64,000 bases of DNA. Source: Spodoptera frugiperda. Lineage: Eukaryota > Arthropoda > Insecta > Lepidoptera > Noctuidae. Under the pieces are notes generated by a model that made no database searches, was not told the origin of the DNA, and was given only the letters and a program-made list of their open reading frames with translations. The stretch lies in the NCBI RefSeq assembly GCF_023101765.2, contig NC_064231.1, positions 2,356,001-2,420,000 on the forward strand. The letters are read 5' to 3'. A program made the position numbers and the translations under genes. This document shows, in pieces, positions 1 to 11,841 of this stretch. How positions within the stretch are numbered: position 1 is the first letter of the stretch; each line of letters begins with the position of its first letter.

Positions 1-150
1 CATATTTTTTATCTTTACATGGTGAAATATCTTAAATGCTCATATATTCAGTTTAAAAAAATAAAGGCCACTGCTGGACGTGTAAGAGGGAAATAATGAC
101 ATCGTCAACGAACCTAAAAGGCATTTTTTGTGAAAGGCCTCTAACGGGTC

Positions 151-246
151 TGTGCAAATATTTCATTGGTGGATTACTAGTATGTGCAGATATTTCATTG
201 GTGGATTACTTGTATGTGCAAATATTTCATTGGTGGATTAGTAATA
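151..246. repeat. Three tandem copies of a 32-bp unit
   Basis: Three consecutive 32-bp units start at 151, 183 and 215, each carrying TGTGCARATATTTCATTGG followed by TGGATTA. The first two units differ at only a couple of positions and the third diverges at its end. No coding potential. It is a small local minisatellite. Confidence 0.9.
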
Positions 247-730
247 TGTATGGCACGCACTGACACTTTGCACTAACGTCGCTCATTTATTTTTAGTGCA
301 CTACTATTTTAGGTTTAGTTTAGTGTGTAATGTTTTAATTTACGAGCTGACGGACACACGAAAGCGGTCAGTGCATTTAATCTTCTAATAAAAAGTATTA
401 AAGTGATTTTGGAATTTCGGTTCTATTTACTACAAATAAAGTTTAATTTAACGTCTCCATAAGCACACAATTTCTTAATAGTTCTATGAAAATAAATGGT
501 TAGCGAAACGAACATCAATCCACAGTCGGTTAATTTAATGAATTCTCAATTAACTTCCCAATACCGAGGGCGAATATATGCGGAAAGAAAATATTGCTGT
601 ACAATACACCTACACGTAAATGTCTATGAAACGAACAATTTTATTGTAACGGACGATGTTATTGTTTCAATCATTTGGATAGGGTGAAGTCTTTAATTGT
701 ACCTAATGTTGCCCATCTTTTAAAGCTCTA

Positions 731-909
731 TCTACCTAATATTATAAATGCGGAAGCTTGTGTGTATATTTGTTAGTTAATTACGTCACAACGGCTGAAC
801 TGCTCAATGGATTGGAGATTTTGAAACAGGAGTCGATTTTGGTCTGAAATAACATATAGGTTATTTTTCAAGCCATGGGGACGCAGACGAAGCTGCTAGC
901 AGAAGCTAG
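731..909 (+). mobile_element. Non-autonomous Helitron-like element (Lep1-type)
   Basis: The element begins TCTACCTAATATTATAAA and ends GAAGCTAG, preceded by A and followed by T, as expected for Helitron insertion between A and T without target duplication. It shares the CTAATATTATAAA head and AGCTAG tail with copies at 22676-22863 and 40725-40932. It carries no reading frame. Lepidopteran genomes carry many such elements; the family name is from general knowledge. Confidence 0.7.
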
Positions 910-2519
910 TTGGAATAAATTAGACAATTTGGAACTAGTTAAACACAAAATGTAGATAATTTATGCTATAAATATACACAGACGTAAATTTTCCTGTACT
1001 GTCTATTTATCTACTAAATCAGCAATGGAAGCTAGCTATCCGGATCAAATCAGTGCGATTATCAAACCATTCCCGTTTCCATTTAGCAATCGTCCAATAC
1101 CAGGCATTTTGCATTCGTGTTACATCGGCAGTCGGCACCCGAAGCTGTATTAGTGTTGCTATGTTCTGTTCAATTTGTGGGACATTTCTATTTCTGAATT
1201 CTATTTTTAACTTTGCATAATACCATGGCTTTTTGCACATAAGATCACGCCTTCTAATTCTCTAAGTGTTTGCACATCCTTAATTTTTATTTGTTATCAA
1301 GCCAATTTATTAATGAGTTATTGCTCAATTTCAGACTCTGTTCTATATTATATAACCGAAAAATTTGCACAATGACACATTTTAATTGTTGTTTGCGCAA
1401 CAACATATTGAAATTGTAACAGTCGTAGATTTGACCGTAAAGTTAGTTGTAAAAATGGATTAGATACTAATTATGGAAATGTATTCCCCATTGTGCGTTT
1501 GCACATGTTAATAATTGCCATTGGCCTTCATTCGGATCGATTGTCCTTGGCTTGGTCATTCGTTGAACCACTGTATAAATACTTTATCTACGTACAAATC
1601 GATGAATACATAATAGTGTATGTATTATTACTCAATACTCGTAAACTGCTAACACTGGTAAATTACACGGCGTATTTAACGACAAAGGGGTCGACAGAGG
1701 TGTACTGATTTTTAATTACTGCTACTCTACTCAATTGTAACCTGACTTATGATGGCAAAGAGTTTGTTTCTTGCATTGAATTAGTAACTATACAATAAAA
1801 ATCTTAAAAACTTTGGCTCACTCTAGTATGGAAAAATACATTGAAAACCGAACAAGATTTATTAAAAACACTTTTCAGAATATTATAATGACTTAGCTAT
1901 TAAACTAAAAGGAAACTTAAGCTTTGTTTTTTAAAGATAATTATCTGCTATCATCTCAATAATTATCAGATGAGGCTCATAAGATATCTGGGTCATAAAC
2001 AAACTTGGGTTTCAAAAATAAAAATAAAACAAAGTCATATTTGTTTGGTTCTAATCAGCATTTATTTTGTAGAAACATAAAATAATCATACTAAAAATAT
2101 TATCAAAGATCAAAACTTGGATCTGACTAAATTATTCAATATTTTAATTTATAACTGTCCACAGCAAAGACTACGAAATCAACAGAAAAGACAAAAGTTG
2201 TACTTTGGCTAAACAAAGCTAAACTAAAAAAAACAAGTTTTCTTAAAATTACAACAATTTGGTTGTGTTAATCATCTCTACATTAATAATGTCATAAAAA
2301 TAAACAATCCTGTCGTTTTAAAAAATAATGAATTTATGTCCACAGAAGGGATTTTATTTTCGGTTGACTTAAATCAAACATAATATATCAACCAAACTAA
2401 ACATAAAATAATGGGATAAACATAACTGGGAAATATTGGGATCGTAAAAAAATACTAATCTATATTCTAATATGTTACAAGCGTCATTAATTGTAACACG
2501 TTAGAATAATATGATTTTT
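910..2519. other. AT-rich stretch without a recognised gene
   Basis: No reading frame here has a recognisable domain. The right part (about 2040-2519) probably holds the 3' flank of the minus-strand gene at 2520-4838: there are AATAAA-type signals on the minus strand (complement near 2060), and two copies of that gene's GTCCACAG-type motif at 2158-2175 and 2338-2350. Confidence 0.5.
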
Positions 2520-4838
2520 TTATTCATCATCGTCACTATCAGAGTAGGGATCGACGAAAGGTTTTTGAGACTGCTGAGGTCGTACAATGAAGTCGCCTTC
2601 ACCACTGTTGTCTGTGGATAATGGCTGACGATCGCGTGGACTAAAAATTACATCAGAGTCATCAGAGCTCGATCGAAACCTAGGTCTTTTATTGACACGT
2701 AATGGGAGAGTAAAACTTACATCGGAATCATCAGAGTCTGACAGGAAAAATCTTTTCTTTGGACGTAATGGGTAATTATGAGAAGTACCTTCTTCAGGTG
2801 TAACCTGATTTGACCTATAAGTTATTGTAGAAGCATTGGCTGTGTCGTCACTTCTCGGAGATACGTCCATTGCGTCAGCAATACTCAACGGACTATGTGA
2901 TTGTCCAATATCGGACGGAACCTTTATCTGGCCAATTTCATAATGTGGACAAACAGCATTTGTTGCACAAGACAGACAACTAAGCCTCCTTACATGTAAA
3001 ATATTTGGTTCATTTCGATTCCAAGAAAGTTGATGAATCTTAAATGTCCCTTTATAAGCTTTCATCGTATTCTTGTCGACCATTTCTTGAATGTCTTGAA
3101 CATTTGGATCGCCTATACCGTAAATCTCTATACCTTTACAATTCTGTTTTAAACATGCCAGAAGTGAGTCATAGTCAGAGACATCTCTTCCCATCGCAAC
3201 TGAACTATCACACAGCCTTTTGACACAGCCACCTACTCCGTCTGGAGCACCTTTGCCATGCCCTTTTTCACTGTAGTGCCAAACAATATCGGTCACATCA
3301 TTTAATTCTCGACTAATGAAATTAACAATTAAAAAAAACATAGTTTTGTTTCGGTATTGGGTTGTTGGGCCATCACTCAAAATATGTAGTTCTGTTAAAT
3401 TTGGATTAATTTCTTTAATTCGCTGTAGGATCGGTTTAAGGTGGGCACAGATCATAACAGGATCATGGCGCAAATTTTTTGAAATAGAGCACATGGACGT
3501 AGTTTGAAAACCATCATTCGGAAATTCAGCCACGCTATAATAAACGCAAGTATGAAGAGACAATTGAGGCTTAGAGCCACCAAAATGAGCCGACTGAACC
3601 TCAGCGCTATATTTACATGTATAATTTTCAGAAAAATCTATATGCAAAAGACCCTTAGAAGACGTTAATTGTTGTTTAAATGTTTGTATTGATCTTATTT
3701 GATGAATCATATTAGCCACATGTTGCATGAATACTGGTAAATTTGTATGAAGTAACTTTACGAGAGCACCTATCGTAGTTTTAACAGTTTCTTTAAAACA
3801 TTTCTTGCATTTTTTCTGTGCACCTTTAATAATTACATCAACATCTTTTGTAACCCATCTATCATAAGTTATATAATCGTTTTCGTTAAAATTATTAAAA
3901 ACTAGTTTCTTATTAAGACAGCTCTGACACCCTCTCTCTAAACATTTAGGAGTCAGAGTATTACTACAACACAATACCTTAATAGCATCGGAAGCAGATC
4001 CGTAAGAAACAACTTTAGATTTTTGAAGTGATCGAATTATTTGATCATTATTTTCGTGTAACGTACACAGACAGGTGTTTCGTGATACTGCTTTTGGAAA
4101 CAGAACCCAAAAAGGTCGATATCTTCTAAAAGTCTGATAAGAAATATTAAATCCAGTTTTGCGTTTAAATATTATGTGTAAGTTTAAAAGTGTGTCATTT
4201 AATAAACGAATTTGCCGTTTGCTTTTTTTCCTAGTTATTGTTTCATTTTTACCTGCAGTTAATCTAGTATATTCATCATCTATTAAAAAATCATGCACAG
4301 CTTTCCTGATATCCGTTTTCAAGGCTTTATTTTCAGAACTCGACTTCGACGCTTTCTTTTTTCTTTCTTCTAATCTTCGTATTCTCATTCTATACTTTTT
4401 AATTACTTTCCCCATCTGAAGTACCTTTTTCTTTAAAGCCTCATTTTCAGCTTTTCTTGCTCTTTTGTTTCGGGCAGCTACTGCACGTCCAGATTCAACT
4501 CGCGAGAATGATGAAGATGGACTAGGTGGTGGCGTATCTTCTTGTATGCGTGCGTTTAAAGTTTTTCGCATCTTTAATAATTCTCGCCGTTTCTTCGATT
4601 TTTCGCGCCACATTTTTCTAATTTGACGCTGCTGTCTTGGTGTATACTGATCAATAGTTTTGATATCCCCTCTATCCTTTTTCTTATGGTACCTTTCTCT
4701 ATCTTTTTTGCGTATCTCTTCAACAGCAGCTTCAGTTAACTTAGCCCGCGCTCGACGCATACTTAATTTTTTTTGTTTTCGCCGTCTTATTTTTTTTTCT
4801 TCATCAGTAAGATTCTTCAGTCTATTGTTTCTAGGCAT
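2520..4838 (-). CDS. DDE-transposase-like protein, intact 772 codons
   Basis: An uninterrupted 772-codon frame starting at an ATG. Residues 1-110 are strongly basic (Lys/Arg runs, likely nuclear and DNA-contacting). Residues about 125-170 look like a coiled coil. Cys/His clusters lie near 254-260 (CLCTLHE), 291-307 (several Cys) and 342-347 (CKKC). The core has three acidic blocks: LHIDFSENY (D401), LSDGPTTQYRNK (D489) and SEKGHGKGAPDGVGG (E524, or D533). The D489 to E524 gap is 34 residues, the spacing typical of many RNase H-fold DDE transposases. The C-terminus is acidic and Ser-rich, ending SDSDDDE. I infer a DNA-transposon transposase or a domesticated derivative; the superfamily is not assigned. 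No terminal inverted repeats were found, so the element's ends are unknown. The gene appears intronless, and repeated GTCCACGGAA motifs flank it. That the frame encodes a real protein is near certain; function is moderate. Confidence 0.8.
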   Translation of the reverse strand: MPRNNRLKNLTDEEKKIRRRKQKKLSMRRARAKLTEAAVEEIRKKDRERYHKKKDRGDIKTIDQYTPRQQRQIRKMWREKSKKRRELLKMRKTLNARIQEDTPPPSPSSSFSRVESGRAVAARNKRARKAENEALKKKVLQMGKVIKKYRMRIRRLEERKKKASKSSSENKALKTDIRKAVHDFLIDDEYTRLTAGKNETITRKKSKRQIRLLNDTLLNLHIIFKRKTGFNISYQTFRRYRPFWVLFPKAVSRNTCLCTLHENNDQIIRSLQKSKVVSYGSASDAIKVLCCSNTLTPKCLERGCQSCLNKKLVFNNFNENDYITYDRWVTKDVDVIIKGAQKKCKKCFKETVKTTIGALVKLLHTNLPVFMQHVANMIHQIRSIQTFKQQLTSSKGLLHIDFSENYTCKYSAEVQSAHFGGSKPQLSLHTCVYYSVAEFPNDGFQTTSMCSISKNLRHDPVMICAHLKPILQRIKEINPNLTELHILSDGPTTQYRNKTMFFLIVNFISRELNDVTDIVWHYSEKGHGKGAPDGVGGCVKRLCDSSVAMGRDVSDYDSLLACLKQNCKGIEIYGIGDPNVQDIQEMVDKNTMKAYKGTFKIHQLSWNRNEPNILHVRRLSCLSCATNAVCPHYEIGQIKVPSDIGQSHSPLSIADAMDVSPRSDDTANASTITYRSNQVTPEEGTSHNYPLRPKKRFFLSDSDDSDVSFTLPLRVNKRPRFRSSSDDSDVIFSPRDRQPLSTDNSGEGDFIVRPQQSQKPFVDPYSDSDDDE

Positions 4839-5090
4839 TTTAGTTTACTGAAACAATGATAATGAGCCATGTACACACCAAGCCAAGCATTAAAAAAGGC
4901 ACAATACGTTAATGCAACACAATATTAGTACCTAAAAAAGTCCCATAATAAACATTACAATAAATATACATATATTATATATACATAGCATAATATACAA
5001 TGCAAAGATAAGTAACAAAAACCCGTGCTTTAGCTGTTTAACATAAGATTTGTTTGCAAAAATCAATTTTTAGTTTTAATAGATGTCACT

Positions 5091-5186
5091 TCTGTGGACA
5101 CAGTCTTTTCCGTGTCAATGTCCACAGAAAAGACTACGTCCACGGAAGTGACTGTCTACGGAAAAGTTTGTCCACGGAAGGGAAAA
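5091..5186. repeat. Cluster of GTCCACGGAA-type motifs upstream of the transposase-like gene
   Basis: Within 96 bp lie six variants: TCTGTGGAC and the complement of ACACGGAAAAGACT in one orientation, then GTCCACAGAAAAGACTAC (5121-5138), GTCCACGGAAGTGAC (5138), GTCTACGGAAAAG (5154) and GTCCACGGAAGGGAAA (5171-5186). Related copies sit at 5522-5534 and 5730-5740 and, past the gene's 3' end, at 2158-2175 (17 of 18 bases match 5121-5138) and 2338-2350. The cluster is about 250 bp upstream of the gene's start codon. Subterminal transposase-binding sites or promoter elements are both possible. Confidence 0.75.
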
Positions 5187-7676
5187 CCAATCAAATCATG
5201 CGAAAAAACACGTCACAATTTTAGGTTAGAATTTAAAATGCAATGTTCTTAAAAATGGCGGCCCATAACAATTGTTGTTAATACATTTTCATGATAATTG
5301 ATTAAACACTTACCGTAGTATCGAAGTCACAGAAAAGTCGCAACGATCTTTTATATTACACTGAAATAATCTTTGATTTAAGCGATTTACGTTTTTTTAT
5401 TGACGGAGCGGACGCACACCGAATTCAAGTTATACTCAAACTGACAGCGATTGGAATGTTACCAGATTAAATAAATAATTTAGGCTGCGTTCCAAATATT
5501 GAGACTTCAAACATTAAATATGTTTGGACCACGGAAGGGGTCGCAGTACTAATAACAAATTGTTTATGTATCATAATTTGAAGAAATTTTGTTTAAAAAT
5601 TGTATAACAGTGGAAAAATGTTTTTTGATTGTATGAGTAACGTATAAAAGAGGTGATGTATTAATATTTATAAATCATTATATTTTAATTTTGATCATGA
5701 AGTTTGAAACCCCGTTTGAAAACGGTCCACGGAGGGGTACTTAAAAGATGTTTATATTTAAATATTATTAAAACGAATAATTAAAATATAGAAATTACCG
5801 AGTACGTCAATAGTATACACTCATAATAAATATTTGTAGGTATAAATATAGTTGATTTACATTATTTTAGTTAATTTTGAGACAACGCACACATAATTTT
5901 AATGTTCTGTTTATGACCCATCTGTGGGTACTGGAGACGCAATGCGGAAATTGGGCGGGGCCTCGGTACGCACTTCCTGTGTCGTATTTCAACCTCTCTC
6001 CCGCCACGTTGAACCAAATTTTTGTTTTTACACGACTTTTGTTGGATGGTTCGGCCATTTAGCCGTTTAGCTGAATTTTATTCTGATGCCTAATGAGTAA
6101 TGTTTTAATTTAGGGCTTCATTTTTGGCGTTCTTGTTAGAGGAACGTCTCCACTTTGCTGATGTTCCTACACAAGACACTGGAGCACACATATTGTAATT
6201 CAAATGCGAAATCGACTAACTTCGGGATAAGCTTAGTATCGGTTTATTTCCCGTTTTTTCATAAGTTTAAGTTCGTTATAAAGTAACAATAAATTAAGAT
6301 TAAGTTCATTAATAAAGAGTGCACCTCACTTTATAATCGTTATAAAGGCTTAAAGTGCTGCCAGGACTAAAAGTACTGCAGTGTTTTTATAGACGTTTAT
6401 CTAAAAACTTCATTTCCTGATCTGGAAGTAAAAGCAAAAACATTAGAGGTACTTATTATTCTACACACGACGCGGTTCCCTGAGGGCAGAGCGGTGTTCT
6501 AGTCAATCTATGGGTACCAGACAACCGCTTGAAAATCACTATTTACTGAACCGAAAGGTATTTTAATTCAGAACATTAAAGAAATATAGGAACACAGGTT
6601 TTGGACTGCTGCTTTTATTACAGAATCTCCTATGTTGTTTTGTTAAAAGGTTTTTGAAATATTTGTATGTTAAAGTTCATCTTAATTAGATTGGAAGTCT
6701 TTGGAAGTTCTATAATGCCCTCTCATTTTTCATTACATTTTCGGTCGTTCTATGTAAATACTGCTTTATTTAATCAACCTTAAAAGATCAGAAAGGAATG
6801 GTTATAGCGAAATATTACCAATATTTTAAAAAAATACAACCAGAAAACTAACAGAACCTTGCAAGTTATATTAATCAAAAAGTTTCAAATTTTAAACTCT
6901 CCTTCGAATTTTAAATTACCTCGCTTATTTCAAATTAGAGGGAAACCAGTAAGACATTTTACCCTTTTCAATTAATTCATGGCGTGGCTTTTGCTGTTCC
7001 AATAATCCCGTGGCTTTTTGAGGGTTAAGATTTTAATTACGTAGTGCTGTGTTTTCAGATGGATTTCGGAAAACATTTTATTTATACCTGAATTGGCGTC
7101 ACTTGAGTCTATACATAACATGTGTATACAATTACTCTGTAGTCACGTTCATTTTTCGTCCGATAAGTGGGAAAGGAAACACAAATTTCTCATGTTTTTT
7201 CATTGAATTGCTACAAATAGTCAGAAATTATGCTCAGTATTTTACAATAGGTATCTCTTATAACAGGAGTAATAACGAATGATATCTTAGTACCCTTTAA
7301 TAGACCATTAATTTAATATTAAGCATTAAAGATACATAATATATTTAATAGATAACAAAAGGTACTTAATAAACGTTACCCTTAGATACTAAAATTAATT
7401 AATTACATATAAAATTTCATAAGATACGTGGATTATTTATTTAATTATTCAGAGTACGTTGTCGAGTTATAAGTAGGTACGTTTCATGAATATTCAGCTG
7501 CTGTAAGGAAGTTTTATTATTTTATTAGCGAACTCGAACTTGTAGGGAGTATTTAATTAGCTCTTGATTAGTTATTGCTTTGCGGTTCATGTAAGTGACA
7601 GTTAGGGTCAATGAGTGATCATGAAATATATGTAAAATAGGATCAGGTGCTATTTTGCACAAATTCATATAAGATA
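5187..7676. other. AT-rich stretch without a recognised gene
   Basis: Contains two further outlying copies of the GTCCACGGAA motif (5522-5534 and 5730-5740), so the transposase-linked repeats may extend to about 5740. Beyond that I see no domain-bearing reading frame, splice-consistent exon or RNA gene. Confidence 0.5.
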
Positions 7677-7678
7677 TA

Positions 7679-7797
7679 CTGCCGCACTCAGAGACATTTA
7701 ATGATTACTTAAACTATTCCTTAGTAACGATTTTGTATCGAAAACGATTGCTAAGGACAGGGTTAAGTAACCATTAAATGACTCTGAGTGCGCCGGT
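7679..7797. mobile_element. Palindromic MITE flanked by TA
   Basis: Nearly the whole 119 bp folds on itself: the left end CTGCCGCACTCAGAG pairs with the right end CTCTGAGTGCGCCGG, and the arms continue through ATTTAATGATTACTTAA-type sequence to TTTTGTATCGAAAACGA. TA dinucleotides flank both sides, suggesting a Tc1/mariner-like target duplication. A second copy lies at 9743-9846. Confidence 0.75.
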
Positions 7798-8738
7798 TAG
7801 TAGTGTAAAATATAATTAGCCGGTAACTTCATGGTGAAGGTTAAGCATCTGTCTAATATGAAGGTCGTTCAGATTTCAATAGACAATATTTACTGTTACA
7901 TGACAAGTTACATGGAGGTAACGTACACCACTTACGGCCCTTTCACACGGCTGTCCAGTTTTTACAGGATCCCGATTTTTGCAGGGTGTTTATGTTACAT
8001 CCAAAACAAAAAGTAAGTAGGTACATGTGGTAACTTCTTTTGTGCACACCTGTTTTAAAAGTATTTTAAGTTTTTTCTTGTTGACACCAAGTTTTTAAAA
8101 ACGTTTTAACATTTAAGTGTCTATAACTTTTTTATAATTATGAATTAATACATTATAAAGATAGTGCCGTAATATTTATACTCCCACAAATTTGTTTTGC
8201 ACGTGATATTGTTACGTACAATTTAATAATGTTATTCGTGAAGTTTCTCGTACGCTGTCAGTGTTAAGTAAAGTTTGATCGTCTTACTGGCATCTTGTGA
8301 AGCTTAAGTAAGCTTGTGCATATTAGGGACAATTTCATAGTGTACATGATAGAGCAGGGGCAAAAATATTGCAAGGAATGTTGCAAGCTATTTATCCAAA
8401 CTGTGTACTATTCTTCTAGAATAAAACATATGTGGCTTACTAAGAAAAACAACACCATGTAGCTATGCATACAGAAAATGTAACACTACTCATTTTATCC
8501 CAACCTTCGTCACACAATACAGGACCCGACAGCAATCGAAATTCACCTCTCATACTTTGACAAATGGTTGTATTTGGAATATGTCTAGAGTTGTCCTTTT
8601 ACATGCGGGGTACACTGTCGTTCAGATTAACGACCCAGTATGTCGACAGATATACGTCAGGTAGGGATTTTGAACGCCAGTGTACGGCGGGTTCATAACA
8701 CGCTGAGAAGATTATTGTTAAACTTGTCGGAACTTCAG

Positions 8739-9013
8739 TACCTCTACCACGTGTTTAAAGGCAGTAATCGTATGCTTGTCGATACTCGCTAGCGACGACG
8801 TAATTTTTTGTTTTGCTAATGTTAGTTCTGTAAGTGACCACTAGAGGCGCTGTATGCGATAACGATATAAACTTTTTTACCTCTACCATAAGTTTAATAT
8901 TTTGTATGGCAAATTCTAGTTCGCTAAATTACCAGTAGAGGCGCTGCTTGCCATAGAAAAAAATTACGTCTCCGCTATCGAGTATCGAGAAATACTATTG
9001 CTTTAAACTTATA
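8739..9013. mobile_element. Foldback element with internal repeats
   Basis: The left arm starts CCTCTACCACGTGTTTAAAG and runs to GACGTAATTTTTT. The right arm, from AAAAAAATTACGTC to CTATAGTAGAGG-type sequence near 9013, is its imperfect complement. Inside are a repeat of the arm start (CCTCTACCATAAGTTTAA, about 8880) and two copies of a CAGTAGAGGCGCTG-like block (about 8840 and 8930). No coding. It looks like a MITE assembled from several inverted pieces. Confidence 0.6.
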
Positions 9014-9742
9014 GTAGAGGCACAGTATGAACATACGACATTGTAAGTTAGTTACCAACAGTGTTAGTTGCATACATGCTGCAATTATTATTGTTGTTAT
9101 CGTTGCAAAACGTAGTGTTAGTACATAATTATTTTATAAAAGCTTGTTAGATGCAGTGAGGTTATTAGGCGTGTTGATATCATCCGTTTGATCTTATCTA
9201 TTGGCAGTTGTAGACGTTCTAATGACCAATTTAGGTGACATACAATGTTATTAAAGCAAATGATAGATACAGACTTTCCATGCAATAATGGTGTAAATGA
9301 TATATCGACTACAAATGCCAATTTCATGTTGTTAAACAATTTTAGTAGTTTTGTTGAGTTCGGAAAATGATAGCAAGCTCAGTAGTTTTTATAGCCATTA
9401 CACAGTCGTTATTTATTGAAAATAAACTGTCCATTCCATATTTCAAGTTTTGTGACATATTTTTGTGAAAATATTATTTTTTTCATCAGATTCAGTTGTA
9501 ATTTATGAACGGTTGAGAACATTAAGCTATCGCCTGAGCGTTAGTTCAATTTCTATGCAAAGACGTGATTTATAGCTCCCGTCGTTAGTGTGGTGTGCGA
9601 TGAAAATCAACTTAACAGTCGTTTTGAGGAGATAAGCGGGAATTGATTTTAGTTTTTATATAACGTGAGCACATATATTATACAAAGATTTATGAAAAGT
9701 GAGGCAAAATTTACGCTTTGCAACATGAAACTATAAAAAGTA

Positions 9743-9846
9743 ACCGCCGTACTCAGTCATTTAATCAGAGAATCAGCAATTGTTTTCGATACAAAATCAT
9801 TACTAAGGAATAGTTTGAGTAATCATTAAATCTCTGAGTGCGGCAG
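9743..9846. mobile_element. Second copy of the palindromic MITE
   Basis: Same family as 7679-7797: it starts ACCGCCGTACTCAG, ends CTCTGAGTGCGGCAG, contains GTTTTCGATACAAAATC in the centre, and is flanked by TA on each side. The left arm is partly degraded compared with the first copy. Confidence 0.7.
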
Positions 9847-9848
9847 TA

Positions 9849-11595
9849 AAAATCTGAAAAATAAGGTACTTTAGACCTGAATCTTGCACGTAAGAAAATA
9901 AAATCTACAATAACAGTAACATTTGAATTCCAGAAAAGTCGACCGCTAACCACATAAACAACCGCGACCGTGTTTTTATGCAAACACTCGTTTTATAATG
10001 AGATCGTTAATACAACCGATACACATCTTAACTACCCGACCACGAGCTAACATTAAAATTTGATTATAGCTTTACCCACCAAAAAGGAAAATCTTCGAAA
10101 TATTTTTTAGATTTGCCTCCACCCAATTTCTGTATATAAATGTTCCTCAAATGATTCCCTAAGGCGATCTCTTTCAGATCCTCGAGAAAATATTAGAAAA
10201 GGCTCGGGTTTTGCATTATTGTAGCGACTGATTACTCCTTAGAAGTCGGATCCTACGATGTCCGAAATTTCCAGGGAATTCGAATAATTTACTCGAGATT
10301 CCGAATGAAAAGTTGATATATATAAACCTTCCAAGAACGAATCAGGTTAATCCAAGTTTATCAAATCTTCGAAAAGTAGAGAATAAATTGACAATTTCAA
10401 TAAGACTTTAATCATGGAGTATTCCCAAAGGCTTTGCTTATTCGATTCCACAATTTCCTACGTAGAATTGTTTGCAGATCAAACCATTACGGGCTAGTCT
10501 GTTCTGTGTTTACATTTCAAACTCTAATATTTTTGTTTGTTTATCGTTAACTTATGTTGTTACGTTATGGTTACGTTTCGCTTTAAGACCAACGGGCTCA
10601 AGGTTTGAGCTATGTATGTAATCTTCTCAATTTCCGTCAGTTTCCTCAGCGTTACCTATCGATTATTTAAATTAATTACCGAATTCATTAAAGTGGATTA
10701 TGGATTATGATAATGTTAGACTAAGTTAGACTTATTAAGTGAGTACATAATTGAGTAAAGTACATATTTGGCGTGTTATTTAACATAGCTTATGGCTTCA
10801 AGATCATACATACATTCATAACTCTCTTAGATCTTTTGCTTCATCGACAGTCATCCCTCTTTTGAACTTCAAGATCATAGAATGAAATCGCAATCTTGAT
10901 GAAAGCCTTATTAATAATATGTGTCGTAAGAAATTTATTATTTAAGACAAGTTTTTAAAGCAGTTAGTACAATATTTGCCTCCGTAATAGTAAAAACCAA
11001 ATATATCACATATCGAATTATTGAACCAAAAAGATAAAGAAATTCCCACACTCAATAACCTTTTGCTAAACAAGGCGAGTGGCAATTAATAGACTGTTAG
11101 CTCAGTGAGATGAACAAAGCATGGCGGCTGAGTGTTCGGGACAGTTGATCGGGCTAAACTAATTAGTCTCGGATAAATAGTCCATCTTTCATTTCCTTTT
11201 AGTATGGATTCTTTGATACAAAGACTAGCCTGAATATTGAAATGTCTATTTATAGATGTGAGGCCCTGCCCAGATTTTGCGGTTTATATATAATTCAAGT
11301 GACTTTTCATTTATTAAGTGTATGCTACTTTAATGTACCTTAATATATGGTCGGACTATTATTGTATGTTTTCATTAATTTTTTTTTTATTTTTTCTGAC
11401 TAAACTCGATTATCTTAAAAGTTTACCGATTATATAGTAGTTTCTATTTGTCTTGTTTTTGTTTTCTTGTTTAATAATGTGTTCTGTCTTTTGTTACAGG
11501 TAAGTCATCTTGAAGACCAACTACAAAACTGTAAGGAACTATAACCACAATCTGCTCTTAGTAAAGTTAGGTAATACAACAAACTGAATAAACAC
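9849..11595. other. AT-rich stretch without a recognised gene
   Basis: No domain-bearing reading frame, tandem repeat or element boundary that I can defend was seen. Confidence 0.4.
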
Positions 11596-11727
11596 GAGCG
11601 CCCTCCAGCTAGGTGGAGTGACAATATCCGCAAGGTGGCTGGTAGTGGTTGGATGCGTAGAGCTGAAGATCGAGCTCAGTGGCGTGCCATTGGAGAGGCC
11701 TATGTCCAGCAGTGGACAAAAGTGGAC
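11596..11727 (+). pseudogene. Terminal reading-frame fragment of a non-LTR retrotransposon
   Basis: An open stretch reads RPPARWSDNIRKVAGSGW then MRRAEDRAQWRAIGEAYVQQ, ending in WT. This is the C-terminal tail found after the reverse transcriptase of common insect non-LTR elements (GRPP.RW.DDI...W..IGEAY). Nothing of the reverse transcriptase remains upstream, so it is a 5'-truncated relic. The clade (RTE- or CR1-like) is a guess. Confidence 0.65.
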
Positions 11728-11767
11728 GAAAACAAGCTATTTGCAGTATACATGTGTATGTGAACTA

Positions 11768-11841
11768 GTATGTTTGTAAACGCACCCACGACACAGGAGA
11801 AAATCCTAGTGTGGGGCAACGTTTTAAAAAAAAAAAAACAT
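11768..11841 (+). mobile_element. 3' end of a tRNA-headed SINE
   Basis: TATGTTTGTAAACGCACCC, then ACACAGGAGAAAATCCTAGTG and an A-run match, in the other orientation, the tail half of the fuller SINE at 37622-37812. The tRNA-like head is missing here. Confidence 0.65.

Noticed and set aside
151..246. Short repeat array as a CRISPR
   Set aside because: The units are contiguous with no spacers, and the DNA is animal nuclear sequence.
1019..1240. 73-codon minus-strand frame as a small gene
   Set aside because: Trp- and Arg-containing sequence looks somewhat protein-like, but no family is recognised and no flanking exon is visible.
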